Shown: piece by piece, positions 54,167-64,000 of the stretch
How positions within the stretch are numbered: position 1 is the first letter of the stretch
Layout of the letters: every line of letters starts with the position of its first letter
Source: Amoebidium appalachense
Lineage: Eukaryota; Ichthyosporea
Direction of reading: 5' to 3'
DNA: 64,000 nt
Assembly: GCA_963693365.1 (NCBI GenBank)
Contig: CAVNZM010000002.1
Location: 62,001-126,000, forward strand
Notes under the pieces: generated by a model
Told to the model about the DNA's origin: nothing
The model's database searches: none
What the model saw: only the letters and a program-made list of their open reading frames with translations
Translations under genes and position numbers: made by a program

Positions 54167-54763
54167 TGGTGAGTGTGTGTGTCTATAAATTTCTCTTTTT
54201 GTGCTTTTTAGTGACCGGTGTGTGTGTGTGTGTGTGTGTGTGTTTGTGGTGTGTGTTTGTGTGTCTATAGTTCTTTTTCCTTTTTCTTTTGGGCTCTATT
54301 TGTGCTTTTTAGTGCCATCGGTGTGTGTGTGTGTGTGCGCGCGCGCGCGTGTGTGTGTGTGTGTGTGTGTGTGTTGTGTGTGTGTTTGTGGTGTGTGTGT
54401 GTTAATATTTTTTTCCCCCCTTTTTTCTTTTTCTTTTTCTACAAAAAAATTGCGAATTATAATAGTGTGCAAGCTTGATAAATAGCTTGGCTATAATAGA
54501 TTAGTGGGTAGTGTGACTTAGTCTAGTGTATGGGCAGCGTTGGATGCCTCAGAGTTTAGTCTAGTTAGATTAAGTAGATCTTACTAGTGGCCTGGTGCCC
54601 TACTAGCATCCCCGGTGGTGAATGATGGCCACTGTAGTGGCATGTACATGTCAGATTCAAGCGCATGCCATTGTACTGAGTGTACTCACACACACACATG
54701 CATCACGCACACACACGTACACACACGTACACATACTGCACACACACACATAAACTCACTCAC

Positions 54764-54794
<31 letters not shown>

Positions 54795-55032
54795 TACATG
54801 TCCGTGCAGAGACTGGTGTTACACGGCACACACAGGCACATGTACATACACACACATGAGACACGCCAGAGCTATACCAAAGGCACACACACACGCACCG
54901 TTGCACACACTGCAGTGCACACACACACTCACATGTGTACCACAGTGCACACGTACGCGTACGCACACACACACGCACACATTGGCAGTAGACACACAAG
55001 TACACAAGTATACGACGTACACACGTACACCG

Positions 55033-55079
<47 letters not shown>

Positions 55080-56075
55080 ATATACCGCCCCGTCGGGGGG
55101 TAAAAATATACCCCCGTCACGGTTAGGGTCATCGGGCGAGTCGGGCCGTAGGCCCGAAATGCCCCTAGTCAAAACAGTAATTTCACAGCCTGCAAAAGAT
55201 GTTGACGCATTCCTTCCCTTTTTGGTTGCCAACGTACATGTGTAGATCAGCCCGGCAATGAGCACCGTTACTCAGTAACCGAGATTTTGCCGGACTCTGC
55301 CAGACTGCCAGTGCCAGACGTCTAATATCAGACTACAGTACAAGCCGCCATCGACGCCGTCTACCTGAGCTTCACGGAGATGATATCATAAACCACGCTC
55401 TGCACATATTATTTTTGGAATTAGCGGGGGATAGACAACTCCGTGCTACTTTTATTTCCTGCAGTGAGACCATGATCAAGTTGAACGGAACATTGTCCGA
55501 CAATAATCCGCAGATGATCTAAACCATTGATCACCCAGACCAACCTTTGCGAGGGGGGCATCACTCGGAAGGGTTTCTCTTGACTGGGATTTATTGATCA
55601 GTGGTCCAGTGGATATGAAGGCAACGTGCGGCCACAGGCTACATGACCACCAAAATAACCGACTTCGAAAGAGCCACAGCGATGATATAAAAAATAAAAC
55701 AACAAGTGACCAAAGGACACCAGCGGGCAAAGTTTGACAGGTCTACGAATAATTCGGATTTCAGGCTGCCGCTGCGGAGGCACGTTGTAGGCATCACGCA
55801 GGCAACTTTTACTACTGTAAAATGTTGTTTTGCGGCCGTTTTGCACCAAAGGAAGTTCTAGAATATGATTTTACATTCAGAACTTGAATCAGAAGCAGCA
55901 GAGGTCTGAAATTTGCGCAATGATTGATCATCAAAACCCCTATTTTCTAAAAATTTGCGCCCGTTCAAATATGATAACTATGTTTCTTTTCAGAATCCGA
56001 TTGGTTGGTTTCTTTTGCTTTACATTCCGTGAGGCATAAGTATTTGTTTTGTCTGATTGATGTTTTGGGATTTGA

Positions 56076-56549
56076 ATGTTTTTTAAACTAATGAATAACG
56101 GGTTAGAAAATTTTTACCTTGCACAGTTCTATTTACTAATAATTTGGTTTCGGAGCATACATAAGCTCGATCTTTTGCACCATGTTTTTACATTATGGTT
56201 GATGAAACACCTTCCGAACATGTCATGGAATTCGACCGGTTTCCGCCAGTGCATCACATGGCACGATGACAACGCTTCACTAATGATATCATTGACCAAA
56301 GAGATGTACATACGTATGCTTTTAGCAATAGTCCTAAGGAAAGGAAAAAAAAACCAGAGACCGAGATATGGAGATACACACCAGAACCTTTTTGCACCAT
56401 CAATCATTGGTGTTCGGAATTTGCGTTCTCGGGGCCGGGATCATGCGGCATATGGTGATACAATTCACATTCCACAATTTAATCGCCCAATCACTGTACT
56501 CCTAATTTGTGAGAGGAATCCATGGGAGTCCAGGGCCCTTCAAAACTAA
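56076..56549 (+). CDS. Unassigned AT-rich ORF, 157 codons
   Basis: The frame begins with ATG at 56076 and runs to TAA at 56547-56549. The product starts hydrophobic (FYLAQFYLLIIWF) and turns basic (RKGKKNQRPRYGD). The opposite strand is also open over 56129-56407, so coding status is doubtful. No family resemblance is seen. Confidence 0.2.
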   Translation: MFFKLMNNGLENFYLAQFYLLIIWFRSIHKLDLLHHVFTLWLMKHLPNMSWNSTGFRQCITWHDDNASLMISLTKEMYIRMLLAIVLRKGKKNQRPRYGDTHQNLFAPSIIGVRNLRSRGRDHAAYGDTIHIPQFNRPITVLLICERNPWESRALQN

Positions 56550-56725
56550 TTTTTTGGGCCAACTGGGCGTTAAATGGGGACAGACCCCTCGCTTATCAAA
56601 AATATAAGGATGAATAATAAAAAATATCGAAGTCAAAGTGGCACAATAATTCTGCTTTTTTTGTTCGCATGATGCATGCGAAAATGCGGTTGCTTGCTCC
56701 ATGGGGACCTGCATGTTGGCATGTG

Positions 56726-56745
56726 CACGTGATCACCCTATAAAT
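56726..56745 (+). promoter_or_regulatory. E-box CACGTG and TATA box of the cyclin gene
   Basis: CACGTG at 56726-56731 is followed 7 bases later by TATAAAT at 56739-56745. Transcription would start near 56770, leaving a 5' leader of about 340 bases to the cyclin ATG at 57112. Confidence 0.5.
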
Positions 56746-57111
56746 TCCTCAGCTCCCAGCCGCACTGCCCGCAGGTTCATTGTAAACTTTTGTGACATTA
56801 TCTGTGTCAGTATTACATTGTACACAGGATTGATCTTTAAGTGGATATAAATTACTTTTCTGAGAAAGAAAAATTATTTTTGAATCATTATTTCACGTCG
56901 CCGAGGTCCCACGGTCCCACCTGCTTGAGCATGGAATGTTGATGTGCAGTTTGCATCGCTCTGTGCGGTATGCACCCCCTCGATATCTATGGCCATCTCT
57001 TTGCTGCAGGGAGAAACAGTCCAAAGTTTCCCTGTTGCCACCTTCAACCTTTCGAGCCTTTTCCTGCGTTTTTGCCTCAGTGACGGCACGACTAAACATA
57101 CAACATACACC

Positions 57112-57726
57112 ATGTGGACAAAGGTGCAGGCCTGCGCGGCGCACAGTGGCTGCAGCCTTGTGGATTTTGCCACGCACATACTGGGCGAGGGCCGCCTGGC
57201 CAAGAGCGTCTACGTGACCTCGCTGCTTTACCTGCAGCGTTTTGCTGGAGCCCTGACGGCCCGCGGGTTTCCGCAGGTGTGTCCGCAGTGCCTGTACACT
57301 GGGTCGCTGCTGCTGGCGGCCAAGTATACACACGACGAGCCCTGCGCGCTAGCGTGCTGGGCCGTGTGGTCCGGGTTGAGTGCGGCGTATCTGCGCCAGC
57401 TGGAGCTTTTCCTGCTGCAGGCCGCAGGCTTCGAGCTTGCCGTCGACCAGGCGCAGTTTGAGCGCTGGGCCGCGCTCTTCTCTCGCCAGTGCGACCGCAC
57501 CAGCGACCCTCTGGCAGGTGCCGGGCAGCTGGTGAGCGTTCTGTCACGGCGGCTACTGGCTGTGGACGTCGACACCTCTGATGACGAGCAAGACCTGGCT
57601 CCCGCCTCCCCCCCGACACCCCAGCCTGCCACCCGCCTGTACAGGCCAACACTGGCCGTGCGGCCTGCACGCTACTCGCCATACTCCACACCCGTAGCCC
57701 TCAAGACAGTGGCCCTGCAACTGTAG
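57112..57726 (+). CDS. Cyclin, Pho80/PCL-like
   Basis: A single exon of 204 residues from ATG (context ACCATGTGG) to TAG at 57724-57726. The cyclin box spans residues about 31-127: KSVYVTSLLYLQRF (helix 1), LYTGSLLLAAKYTHDE (helix 3, with the conserved Lys-Tyr and following Asp-Glu), WSGLSAAYLRQLELFLLQAA and FELAVDQAQFERW. The pattern of a short protein with a single cyclin box and a Leu-Glu helix before the last strand-like turn is that of Pho80/PCL/P-U-type cyclins, which activate Pho85/CDK5-like kinases; CDK partnership is inferred. Residues 150-200 are an acidic then Pro/Tyr-rich tail with SP and TP sites that could be phosphorylated. An in-frame upstream ATG at 56989 would add 41 residues, but it lies before TG-rich leader-like sequence and adds nothing conserved. 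Codon use is strongly GC-rich, like the other genes. Confidence 0.78.
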   Translation: MWTKVQACAAHSGCSLVDFATHILGEGRLAKSVYVTSLLYLQRFAGALTARGFPQVCPQCLYTGSLLLAAKYTHDEPCALACWAVWSGLSAAYLRQLELFLLQAAGFELAVDQAQFERWAALFSRQCDRTSDPLAGAGQLVSVLSRRLLAVDVDTSDDEQDLAPASPPTPQPATRLYRPTLAVRPARYSPYSTPVALKTVALQL

Positions 57727-57894
57727 CTGCAAAAATAGAAAATTATTTTGGCATGAAGGTCTGTTGCATATTGTTTTGTATATCGTGGGCGAGCATTTCG
57801 CCATAGTGCAAGTAAAGTCTCGATGCATGAATGAATCTATGTCGAAGGGAAAAATCATAACCCGTGTGTGTGGCTTGATAATGCCACACTTGAC

Positions 57895-57900
57895 AATAAA
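57895..57900 (+). terminator. AATAAA polyadenylation signal of the cyclin gene
   Basis: The hexamer lies about 170 bases after the cyclin stop codon, in the correct orientation. Confidence 0.55.
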
Positions 57901-58702
57901 CATGAACACGTGGGCTCTGGTAGCCCTGCAACTACCATAACTTCAGGCACCTAAACAGGAGCCCAAACCAGCCATAGTCATTTCTGTGCCGTAATCCTGC
58001 ACCACAATTATAGCCCTGACCTTTTCTTGAGGCGCCACTTGCCTGCCTGTTTGCCCATTCTGTGGCACCAGGCAGGCAGGTTTGGGCCGGCCAGCCAGTG
58101 CACAGTGACGGCAGGGCCTGCTATGTACCCCCCCTTGGAGGTACATGGCTCCAATAGATTCATGGGGTTGGACGGTTTGGAGGGCGGCTGGTCACGTGCC
58201 ACATGTATAGTAGCTACCCTTGAAAAACAGAGCCAGCGTCGATTTATAGTAAAGTACTGGTCAGGGATTGCCAGCGGCAGGCTGTATTTTCAGCCTCGAC
58301 CCCAACAGAGAACTCCGGCCACGGCCGTGGCTCCGTTTTCGTGCGGTTTAGTCACGGTCACGTGCACTGTCACCACTGCAGCGCTGCCGGCAGCGGGGGG
58401 ACCGGCGACCAGAGGTCGAGAGCCAATCAGTAGGCCGATTAGCACACCAAATATGGCTACAGCGGGAAGCTCGGAGCAAGCTCCTTGAAGCCTCCTTCAC
58501 AACGGGGACAGCGGCGCCAGCCACCCCGCACATCGCAAAATCCGGAGTCCAATTGCTTTGCAAACAGCCTACCAGCGAGCCAGCCTCAGCCGCACTCTCT
58601 TCGTGTGGTTTGTACCTTTTCGTATTTCCTGCACGTATCCCTGCCAAGCTTTATTTGGTTACAACTGTAGCGGCGGAAAGCCCCCTTAGCCCGCACAGCG
58701 GA

Positions 58703-58718
58703 GGGTTAGGGTTAGGGT
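58703..58718. repeat. Short interstitial TTAGGG-type repeat
   Basis: GGGTTAGGGTTAGGGT, about two and a half units of the TTAGGG telomere repeat, lies 160 bases upstream of the SPRYD7-like start. It is too short to prove a telomeric origin. Confidence 0.5.
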
Positions 58719-58876
58719 CAAACCGTGCTTGACTGCTACAGACGCACACACAAGGAGGCGACAACAAACATCCAAGCCAGGCACAGGCACACGCGCACAC
58801 GGCTGGAAGTGCACCTTTCGTGGACACACACAGCCCGTGGGTGCAGACCGGCAGGCAGGCACGCACGTGCACGGGC

Positions 58877-59285
58877 ATGGGGCTGTGCGGGTCCTGCTGC
58901 CTCAGCAGCGAGCGGCAAGAGCAGCTGCGCATGGAGGCCCTGCCCAAGGTGGTGCTGGACACAAAGTTTATGGGTGGGTGCTGAGGGGATTTGTGGTAGT
59001 TTGTGGGTGGGTGCTGGTGGGGGTTTTCACGATGGACATTTATGGGTGGGTGTTGGTGGGGGGTATTCTCGGTGGAGGTTTATGGGTAGGTGCTGAGGGG
59101 GGATTTCTCGGTGGTAGTTGATGCATGGGTGCTGGTAGTTTATGCGTGCATGTTGATAAGGCTCAAGTAGGGTACGTGTTGCCGTGCTAGTTGTCGCTCT
59201 GATAGACGTGGGTACTTATTGCTAGGGTAGCAGCAAGATCAGGGGGGCTATGGGGTAGCCAGGCGCAGTGCACTGCTGATGACAC

Positions 59286-59367
<82 letters not shown>

Positions 59368-59563
59368 CGCGCACACACATTGGTGTGCAGATGCACGTTT
59401 CACCACTCCAGGCAAGCACATACACAATACGTTCGTTGGCCTACCCCTGCTGGGGCACTGGTGCACACAGATTAAACACGTGGCTTCATCCCAAGACTGC
59501 ACCCAACCATCTCTATTACTTTCACCCGCTTTGCTCCCTCCCTTTCACAGGCCACCTAGCCTA

Positions 59564-59596
<33 letters not shown>

Positions 59597-61454
59597 CGAT
59601 CTCCCCTCCGTAAGTAACCCTGCTTGTCTCTGATCAAGACGGGGTGACCCACCCATGTTCAAGTGAAACAGTATCTGAGTTGGGTTTCGTTGAAGAGGTG
59701 AACGGATCGAAACTGGGGCACTGTGGATGACGTGGGCCCCCCCTGAGTATGGGCTCTGCTTTTTATGCATGCTGTTTATGTATGGTTTGCTCTCTGCATC
59801 GCGTCAACCGTTGTTCGTGTACTTCGTACTTTATATGACGCATTCAACCCCCCCCCCGCCCCCCTCTCCCCCCTCCCCTCCCTCCCTCTCCCCAGGATGT
59901 GTGTGTGCTCACTGGGTTGCTTGCAGGCAGCGACTGTGTGGTTGTCAAGAATGGACTGCGGCTGTGCGGCAGTGGGGGGGTGCTGGCAAATGCCCCCCTG
60001 GTGCAGAACAAGAGCTACTTTGAGATGAAGTTGCAGGCCACAGGTGGGTGGGTGGGTGGGTGGGTGGGGAGGGGGGGGGGGTGCGTGGGTGGGTTGCAGG
60101 GGGAAAGGGGGGGGGGGGGTCTATGTTTACACACCCGAGTGTGTGTTTGTGTGTGTGTGTGTCTTTTTCCTGGTGGGTGTGAAGGAAAGGGACGGGGGGA
60201 AGGGGGGGGGGGGGGGGGGGGGGGGGGGGGATCGATGTGGGTGTGCGGGTTTGTGACTTTTGTGTGGTCCGTGTGCAGATGTACGGTGGTGATGCCTGCC
60301 CGTGTATGTGCTTACTGCTGTGGGTGCCACCGGATATGGTGTGTGTGTGAGGTTGTGTGCTGGTGTGTGTGTGTGTGTGCGTGTGTGCGTGCGTGCGCGC
60401 ACGCGAGGGTGTGTGCGTGTGTGTATGTGTGTTTGGAAGTGGGGGGGAGGGGCAAGGTGAAGTGTTTGGCGTGCAAGTAAGACCTTGAAAAGAATCGCAG
60501 ACAACATAGAATTAAAAGGTAAATGAAACCATGCAGCACGGCCCATGCACTGTCTCTAGGCACGAAGGAGTGTTTTGGTTGCTTGCTTGGTCGGCAAACT
60601 TGCTCACATCCCCACTCCTTCCCCCTCCCCCCCCCCCCCCCCCCTTCTGCGCTCCGCCCCGCCCTGCCCCGCCCCCGGCCCCTCCCTCCCCCCGTCTCTC
60701 CTCCTCTCCTCCTTTATTCCGTCACCCCCCTCTTTCCCTGTCCCCCTCTCTTCCGTCCCTCCCCCCTCCCCCCCCCCCCCCCCCTTCTATGCCATCCTCC
60801 CCTCATGCCTTCTGCCTTCATCCCCATTTCCATGCACGCGATTGCTCTGCCTGTGTGTGCTCAATTAGCACCACATTCTCTCCTTTCACATATGCCATGC
60901 CACTCTAACACTGCCATTTTAGGGCGCTGGGGTCTTGGTGTAGCCACCCGGCAGGAGGATCTTGAGAAGTTGCCTCTGGGGGCCAGTGACCGCAGTTGGG
61001 TGCTGAGGAGTGATGGGGCAGTGGTGCATAATGGGGAGACTTACTCGGTGGTCGATGGCCCGGCATTCCAGGAGGGGGATGTGCTGGTGTGTGTGTGTGT
61101 GTGTGTGTGTGTTTATGTGTGTGTGGGCCTCTTGGGGGTGCATGCATCCCCTTTTGTGTGTGCCAGTGTTATGTCTGCCCATGCTATGTGTGTGTGTGCA
61201 CGTGGTGTAAGTGGATGTGTTATGTTCACATAGTGGTTGCCTGTATGCCATGGCACATGCACGCACACGTGGGAGCACACACGTACGTGTGGGTGCTGCC
61301 ATGTGCACACCCTCACAACACCTCTCATAGCTGGGAGCCATGCATGCCGCATGTTGAGGAACACACCGTCCGTGCTTCTATGGTAACCGTAGTCTTTCCC
61401 CCCCCCCCCCCCCCCCCCCCCTCCACACACACACACACACACACACGGACACCG

Positions 61455-61505
<51 letters not shown>

Positions 61506-62298
61506 CACACATTAAAGGCACACGCACCTGCGGGGGCGTGCGTGCGCACACACACACACACACACATGCACGCACACACGCACACGCACACGCACACGCA
61601 CACATACACCCATGCACAGCACACACATTCGAACACACGTACACATGCGCGCGCGCGTGCGTGCGAACACACACACACACATACACACACACACAGGCAT
61701 GCTCATACGACCATGTTGAGCTTCAGTTCTTCCACAACGGTCGTAACCTCAACTGCCCCGTCATGACCGTTAGGGGCCACATCTACCCTGTCTTCTACGG
61801 TACTGGTGCCACGTGCTGTCTGCTGCTTGCTTGTGTAGTCGTATTAAATGCTCCTAACTCAAAGCATACCCCCCCCCCTCCCCCAACAAAAAAAACAAAA
61901 AAAAAAACCACCACCACCACCACCACCCTCACCCACCCCCCCACCCCCCACCCACCCGCCCATCCGTCCACATCCCGCCCCCTTCTGCTGTTGCACAACA
62001 TTAAAGAACAAAAGCCACAGAGGTGGCAGGAGATGCATGCAACCATCAGAACATTATGTAGGGTCATGCAGTCGTGTCTACATTTAGAGCCCGGCATAAC
62101 GGGCTGGCTGCGACATACGTTGTAGGAGCAAGAAACGGGATGGGCCCTTATCACGCCATCTATCAACACACGTGCAAGTGTTTTTGACTGTGCACTGCAG
62201 TGGACGATGGGGCCATCGTGGACGTGGCCTTCAGAGACTTCACCCACCAGCCACCAATGGGCTACGACCAGATCATGTTTGAGCAGTCCATCCTATAG
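58877..62298 (+). CDS. SPRYD7: SPRY domain-containing protein 7 homologue
   Basis: Five exons in matching phase: 58877-58973, 59927-60043, 60923-61086, 61697-61799, 62201-62298 (TAG). The product is 192 residues; the human protein is about 196. N-terminus MGLCGSCC: Gly2 with cysteines at 4, 7 and 8 fits N-myristoylation plus palmitoylation, while animal members carry only a cysteine cluster. The SPRY domain covers residues about 33-190: [77 protein letters not shown], and a C-terminal [12 protein letters not shown]. All match the SPRYD7 family closely end to end, so the gene looks complete and intact. Its biochemical function is poorly known; SPRY domains bind peptides, and a membrane-anchored adaptor role is inferred. 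A 235-bp repeat lies in intron 1 and a relative of it lies 270 bases past the stop. Confidence 0.92.
59285..59366. repeat. (CA)n microsatellite of about 40 units
   Basis: Uninterrupted CA repeat in intron 1 of the SPRYD7-like gene. Confidence 0.95.
59615..59849 (+). repeat. 235-bp dispersed repeat, copy A (intron 1 of SPRYD7-like gene)
   Basis: From AACCCTGCTTGTCTCTGATC to TGACGCATTCAA, framed by C runs on both sides. Roughly 85 percent identical by eye to 62567-62798. The best preserved part is TTCAAGTGAAACAGTATCTG and the following GAGTTGGGTTTCGTT. Confidence 0.85.
61400..61696. repeat. C-run and (CA)n array abutting an acceptor
   Basis: A 22-C run is followed by (CA)n broken by GCGC patches, running to the acceptor CACAG at 61692-61696 of SPRYD7-like exon 4. 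Confidence 0.85.
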
Positions 62299-63222
62299 GT
62301 GGGTGGGTGTGCCCTTGAACATATCGTGTGCACGTGCATGTATCTGTGTGGGTGTATGGTGCGTGCATGTGGTTGTATGTTGTGTGCACGTGCATGTATC
62401 TGTGTGGGTGTATGGTGTGTGCGTCTGGTTGTATGTTGTGTGCACATGCACGCAGGGTAGCGAGGGTGTCTATCGACCTGCATGCAGAGAGGGTGTGTGT
62501 GCACGTGTATGCCATAGTAAGGTGTACACAGGCAGTGTTTGGGTCTTTGAACCCCCCCCCCCCCCCAACCCTGCTCGTCTCTGATCAAGACGGGTGACCT
62601 ACTCATGTTCAAGTGAAACAGTATCTGAGTTGGGTTTCGTTAACGAGGGGAATAGGTCGAAACTCGGGTACTGTGGATGACGTGGGCCCCCCCTGAGGAT
62701 GGGCTCTGCTTATTATGCATACTCTTTATGTATGGCTTGCATTCTGCATCGTGTTATCCGTTTGTTCTTGTGTACTTCGTACTTTTTGACGCATTCAAAA
62801 CCCCCCGCCCTCTCCCTCCTTTCCTCTTTTATGTTTGGAGTTGCGTGTGTTTGTCTAAACGGTTCTTTTTATTAGTTCATTCTTTAGTAGCGCAATCTAA
62901 TCTACCAACTAACCCCAACCCGCTTCTTAGGACACCCCCCTTGTGTGCACATACTTCCCCCTTCCCCCCCCCCCCCCCCCCCCCCCATCCCCTCTCACCA
63001 CTCTGTTTCACGCACAGGGCCCTGGCCACTGACTGGGTGCCTGCAGTTGTGACGGGCAGGCAATGGAGTGCCTGACTGTGGGCACTATGTGTTGATGGCG
63101 GGAAGAGGGGTGCTGCGCCGTGCACGGGCACACCAGCGCGCACCCGTGCCCTGCACCAACTCGAGCACGCGACTAGGCATCACCCTTGCACACCCACCCT
63201 GGGCTTTGCGGGCACACATACA

Positions 63223-63274
<52 letters not shown>

Positions 63275-64000
63275 GACACATGCCCGCACGTGCGCGCGCA
63301 CACACATAGATCTGTGCCTACATGGCACCAGTAAGTACGTCCTTTGGTCATATAACACCCTGATGGTTGGATATTTTTTACTGCTCGACATGCAGTGTCT
63401 TAGTTCCGTGCGAGGTCTCTGTGCAATTACAACCGTGTGCATTCTTTTTTTTGCAACACCACATGAAGGTCTGTAGTGTTTTTTATCGGCCAGTATCGAT
63501 TGCTTCTCTCCCTTATGTTCTCCCCGCCACCAACTCCCTCCCACGTGCACACACCCGATTTATAGCCTTTTTTAGGCCTATTATGAGGCATGGATGAGAT
63601 AGTGCCATAGGGCCATGCCCGACGTCCTGTGACGTCATTGTACATATGAGCTCAGACATGCGCGGCCTGGCGGGACCGGGTGCGCTGTGCAGACTACCGA
63701 TAATGTGTACATATGTGGGTGCTGCGGGTCCAGCCCTGCAGCCATCATTCATTCCATTCGTGCATATATATCTGGCACATGTGCAGGTGGCTCTAGGGCC
63801 TAGAACTATGCATACGTGTATCTCCATCTAACACGTGCCTCTGTTGCTAAGTGTCCCGAACTCATATATCTGGGAGCTGCCAGCCCACTGACTGATTTAG
63901 GCCAACCGATGCGCACACATGTTGAGCACACATGTAATATACAATCCGAATGTGTCCGGCTATTCAGCTACGTACTTGGGGTGCAGCACTCCATTAAATG
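62299..64000. other. 3' flank of SPRYD7-like gene, no secure gene
   Basis: Contains repeat copy B, a C run at about 62967-62986 and (CA)n at 63217-63272. A short segment 63019-63075 after a CACAG acceptor-like site reads ALATDWVPAVVTGRQWSA then stop and could be a stray terminal exon. I cannot connect it to any gene. Confidence 0.45.
62567..62798 (+). repeat. 235-bp dispersed repeat, copy B (downstream of SPRYD7-like gene)
   Basis: Same orientation as copy A, from AACCCTGCTCGTCTCTGATC to TGACGCATTCAA, again flanked by C runs. It shows scattered substitutions and small indels relative to copy A, so the duplication is not very recent. Confidence 0.85.

Larger units (their letters stand above)
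57727..58876. other. Intergenic region with polyA signal and TTAGGG pair
   Basis: The cyclin 3' flank is followed by the SPRYD7-like promoter side. Contains AATAAA at 57895, a CCAAT box in AGAGCCAATCAG near 58420, and GGGTTAGGGTTAGGGT at 58703-58718. No gene is seen. Confidence 0.55.

Noticed and set aside
56129-56407. Minus-strand ORF of 92 codons
   Set aside because: It overlaps an equally long plus-strand ORF in AT-rich sequence; neither resembles a family, so no second gene is called.
59615-59849. U2 snRNA resemblance (TTCAAGTG...AGTATCTG) in the 235-bp repeat
   Set aside because: Only short words match and in altered spacing; no Sm site or branch-recognition sequence in place.

Overview
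This is a 64-kb piece of an intron-rich eukaryotic nuclear genome. Exons are GC-rich (CTG, GCC and CAG codons dominate), introns are GT-AG, and non-coding DNA is loaded with (CA)n, (CT)n, very long G or C runs and minisatellites. I found no bacterial, organellar or CRISPR features. The gene set (THADA/TRM732, PMS1-type MutL, UNC13-like MUN protein, Pho80/PCL-like cyclin, SPRYD7) fits a free-living protist, alga or early holozoan. I cannot name the species.

Layout: 1401-2276 (-) single-exon gene of unknown function; 4440-6120 a 1.7-kb almost pure C/T tract; 6281-18583 (+) a THADA/TRM732 homologue in at least 26 exons; 19590-27315 (-) a PMS1-like mismatch-repair gene in about 15 exons, convergent with THADA; 27316-30677 a divergent intergenic region with duplicated E2F/CCAAT modules and two tRNA-like repeats; 30678-48995 (+) a Munc13/UNC13-like gene (C2 plus MUN domain) in about 37 exons; 48996-57111 a gene-poor, more AT-rich stretch with two unassigned ORFs; 57112-57726 (+) a single-exon cyclin; 58877-62298 (+) a SPRYD7 homologue in 5 exons; 62299-64000 no secure gene.

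Exon models come from reading-frame continuity, GT/AG borders and family similarity. I checked that phases match from exon to exon. Phase breaks remain only at a few G or C homopolymers and are flagged. The genes serve separate housekeeping roles (tRNA modification, mismatch repair, vesicle priming, cell cycle, a membrane-linked SPRY protein), and nothing suggests an operon or a joint pathway.

The most unusual feature is how introns are built. Many 3' splice sites have a near-constant TGCTGAC/T branch motif shortly before the AG. Several intron minisatellites are tandem copies of the neighbouring splice site itself, giving arrays of decoy acceptors (15557-15742, 33552-34227), decoy donors (43325-43580) or decoy branch sites (42845-43262, 44957-45328).
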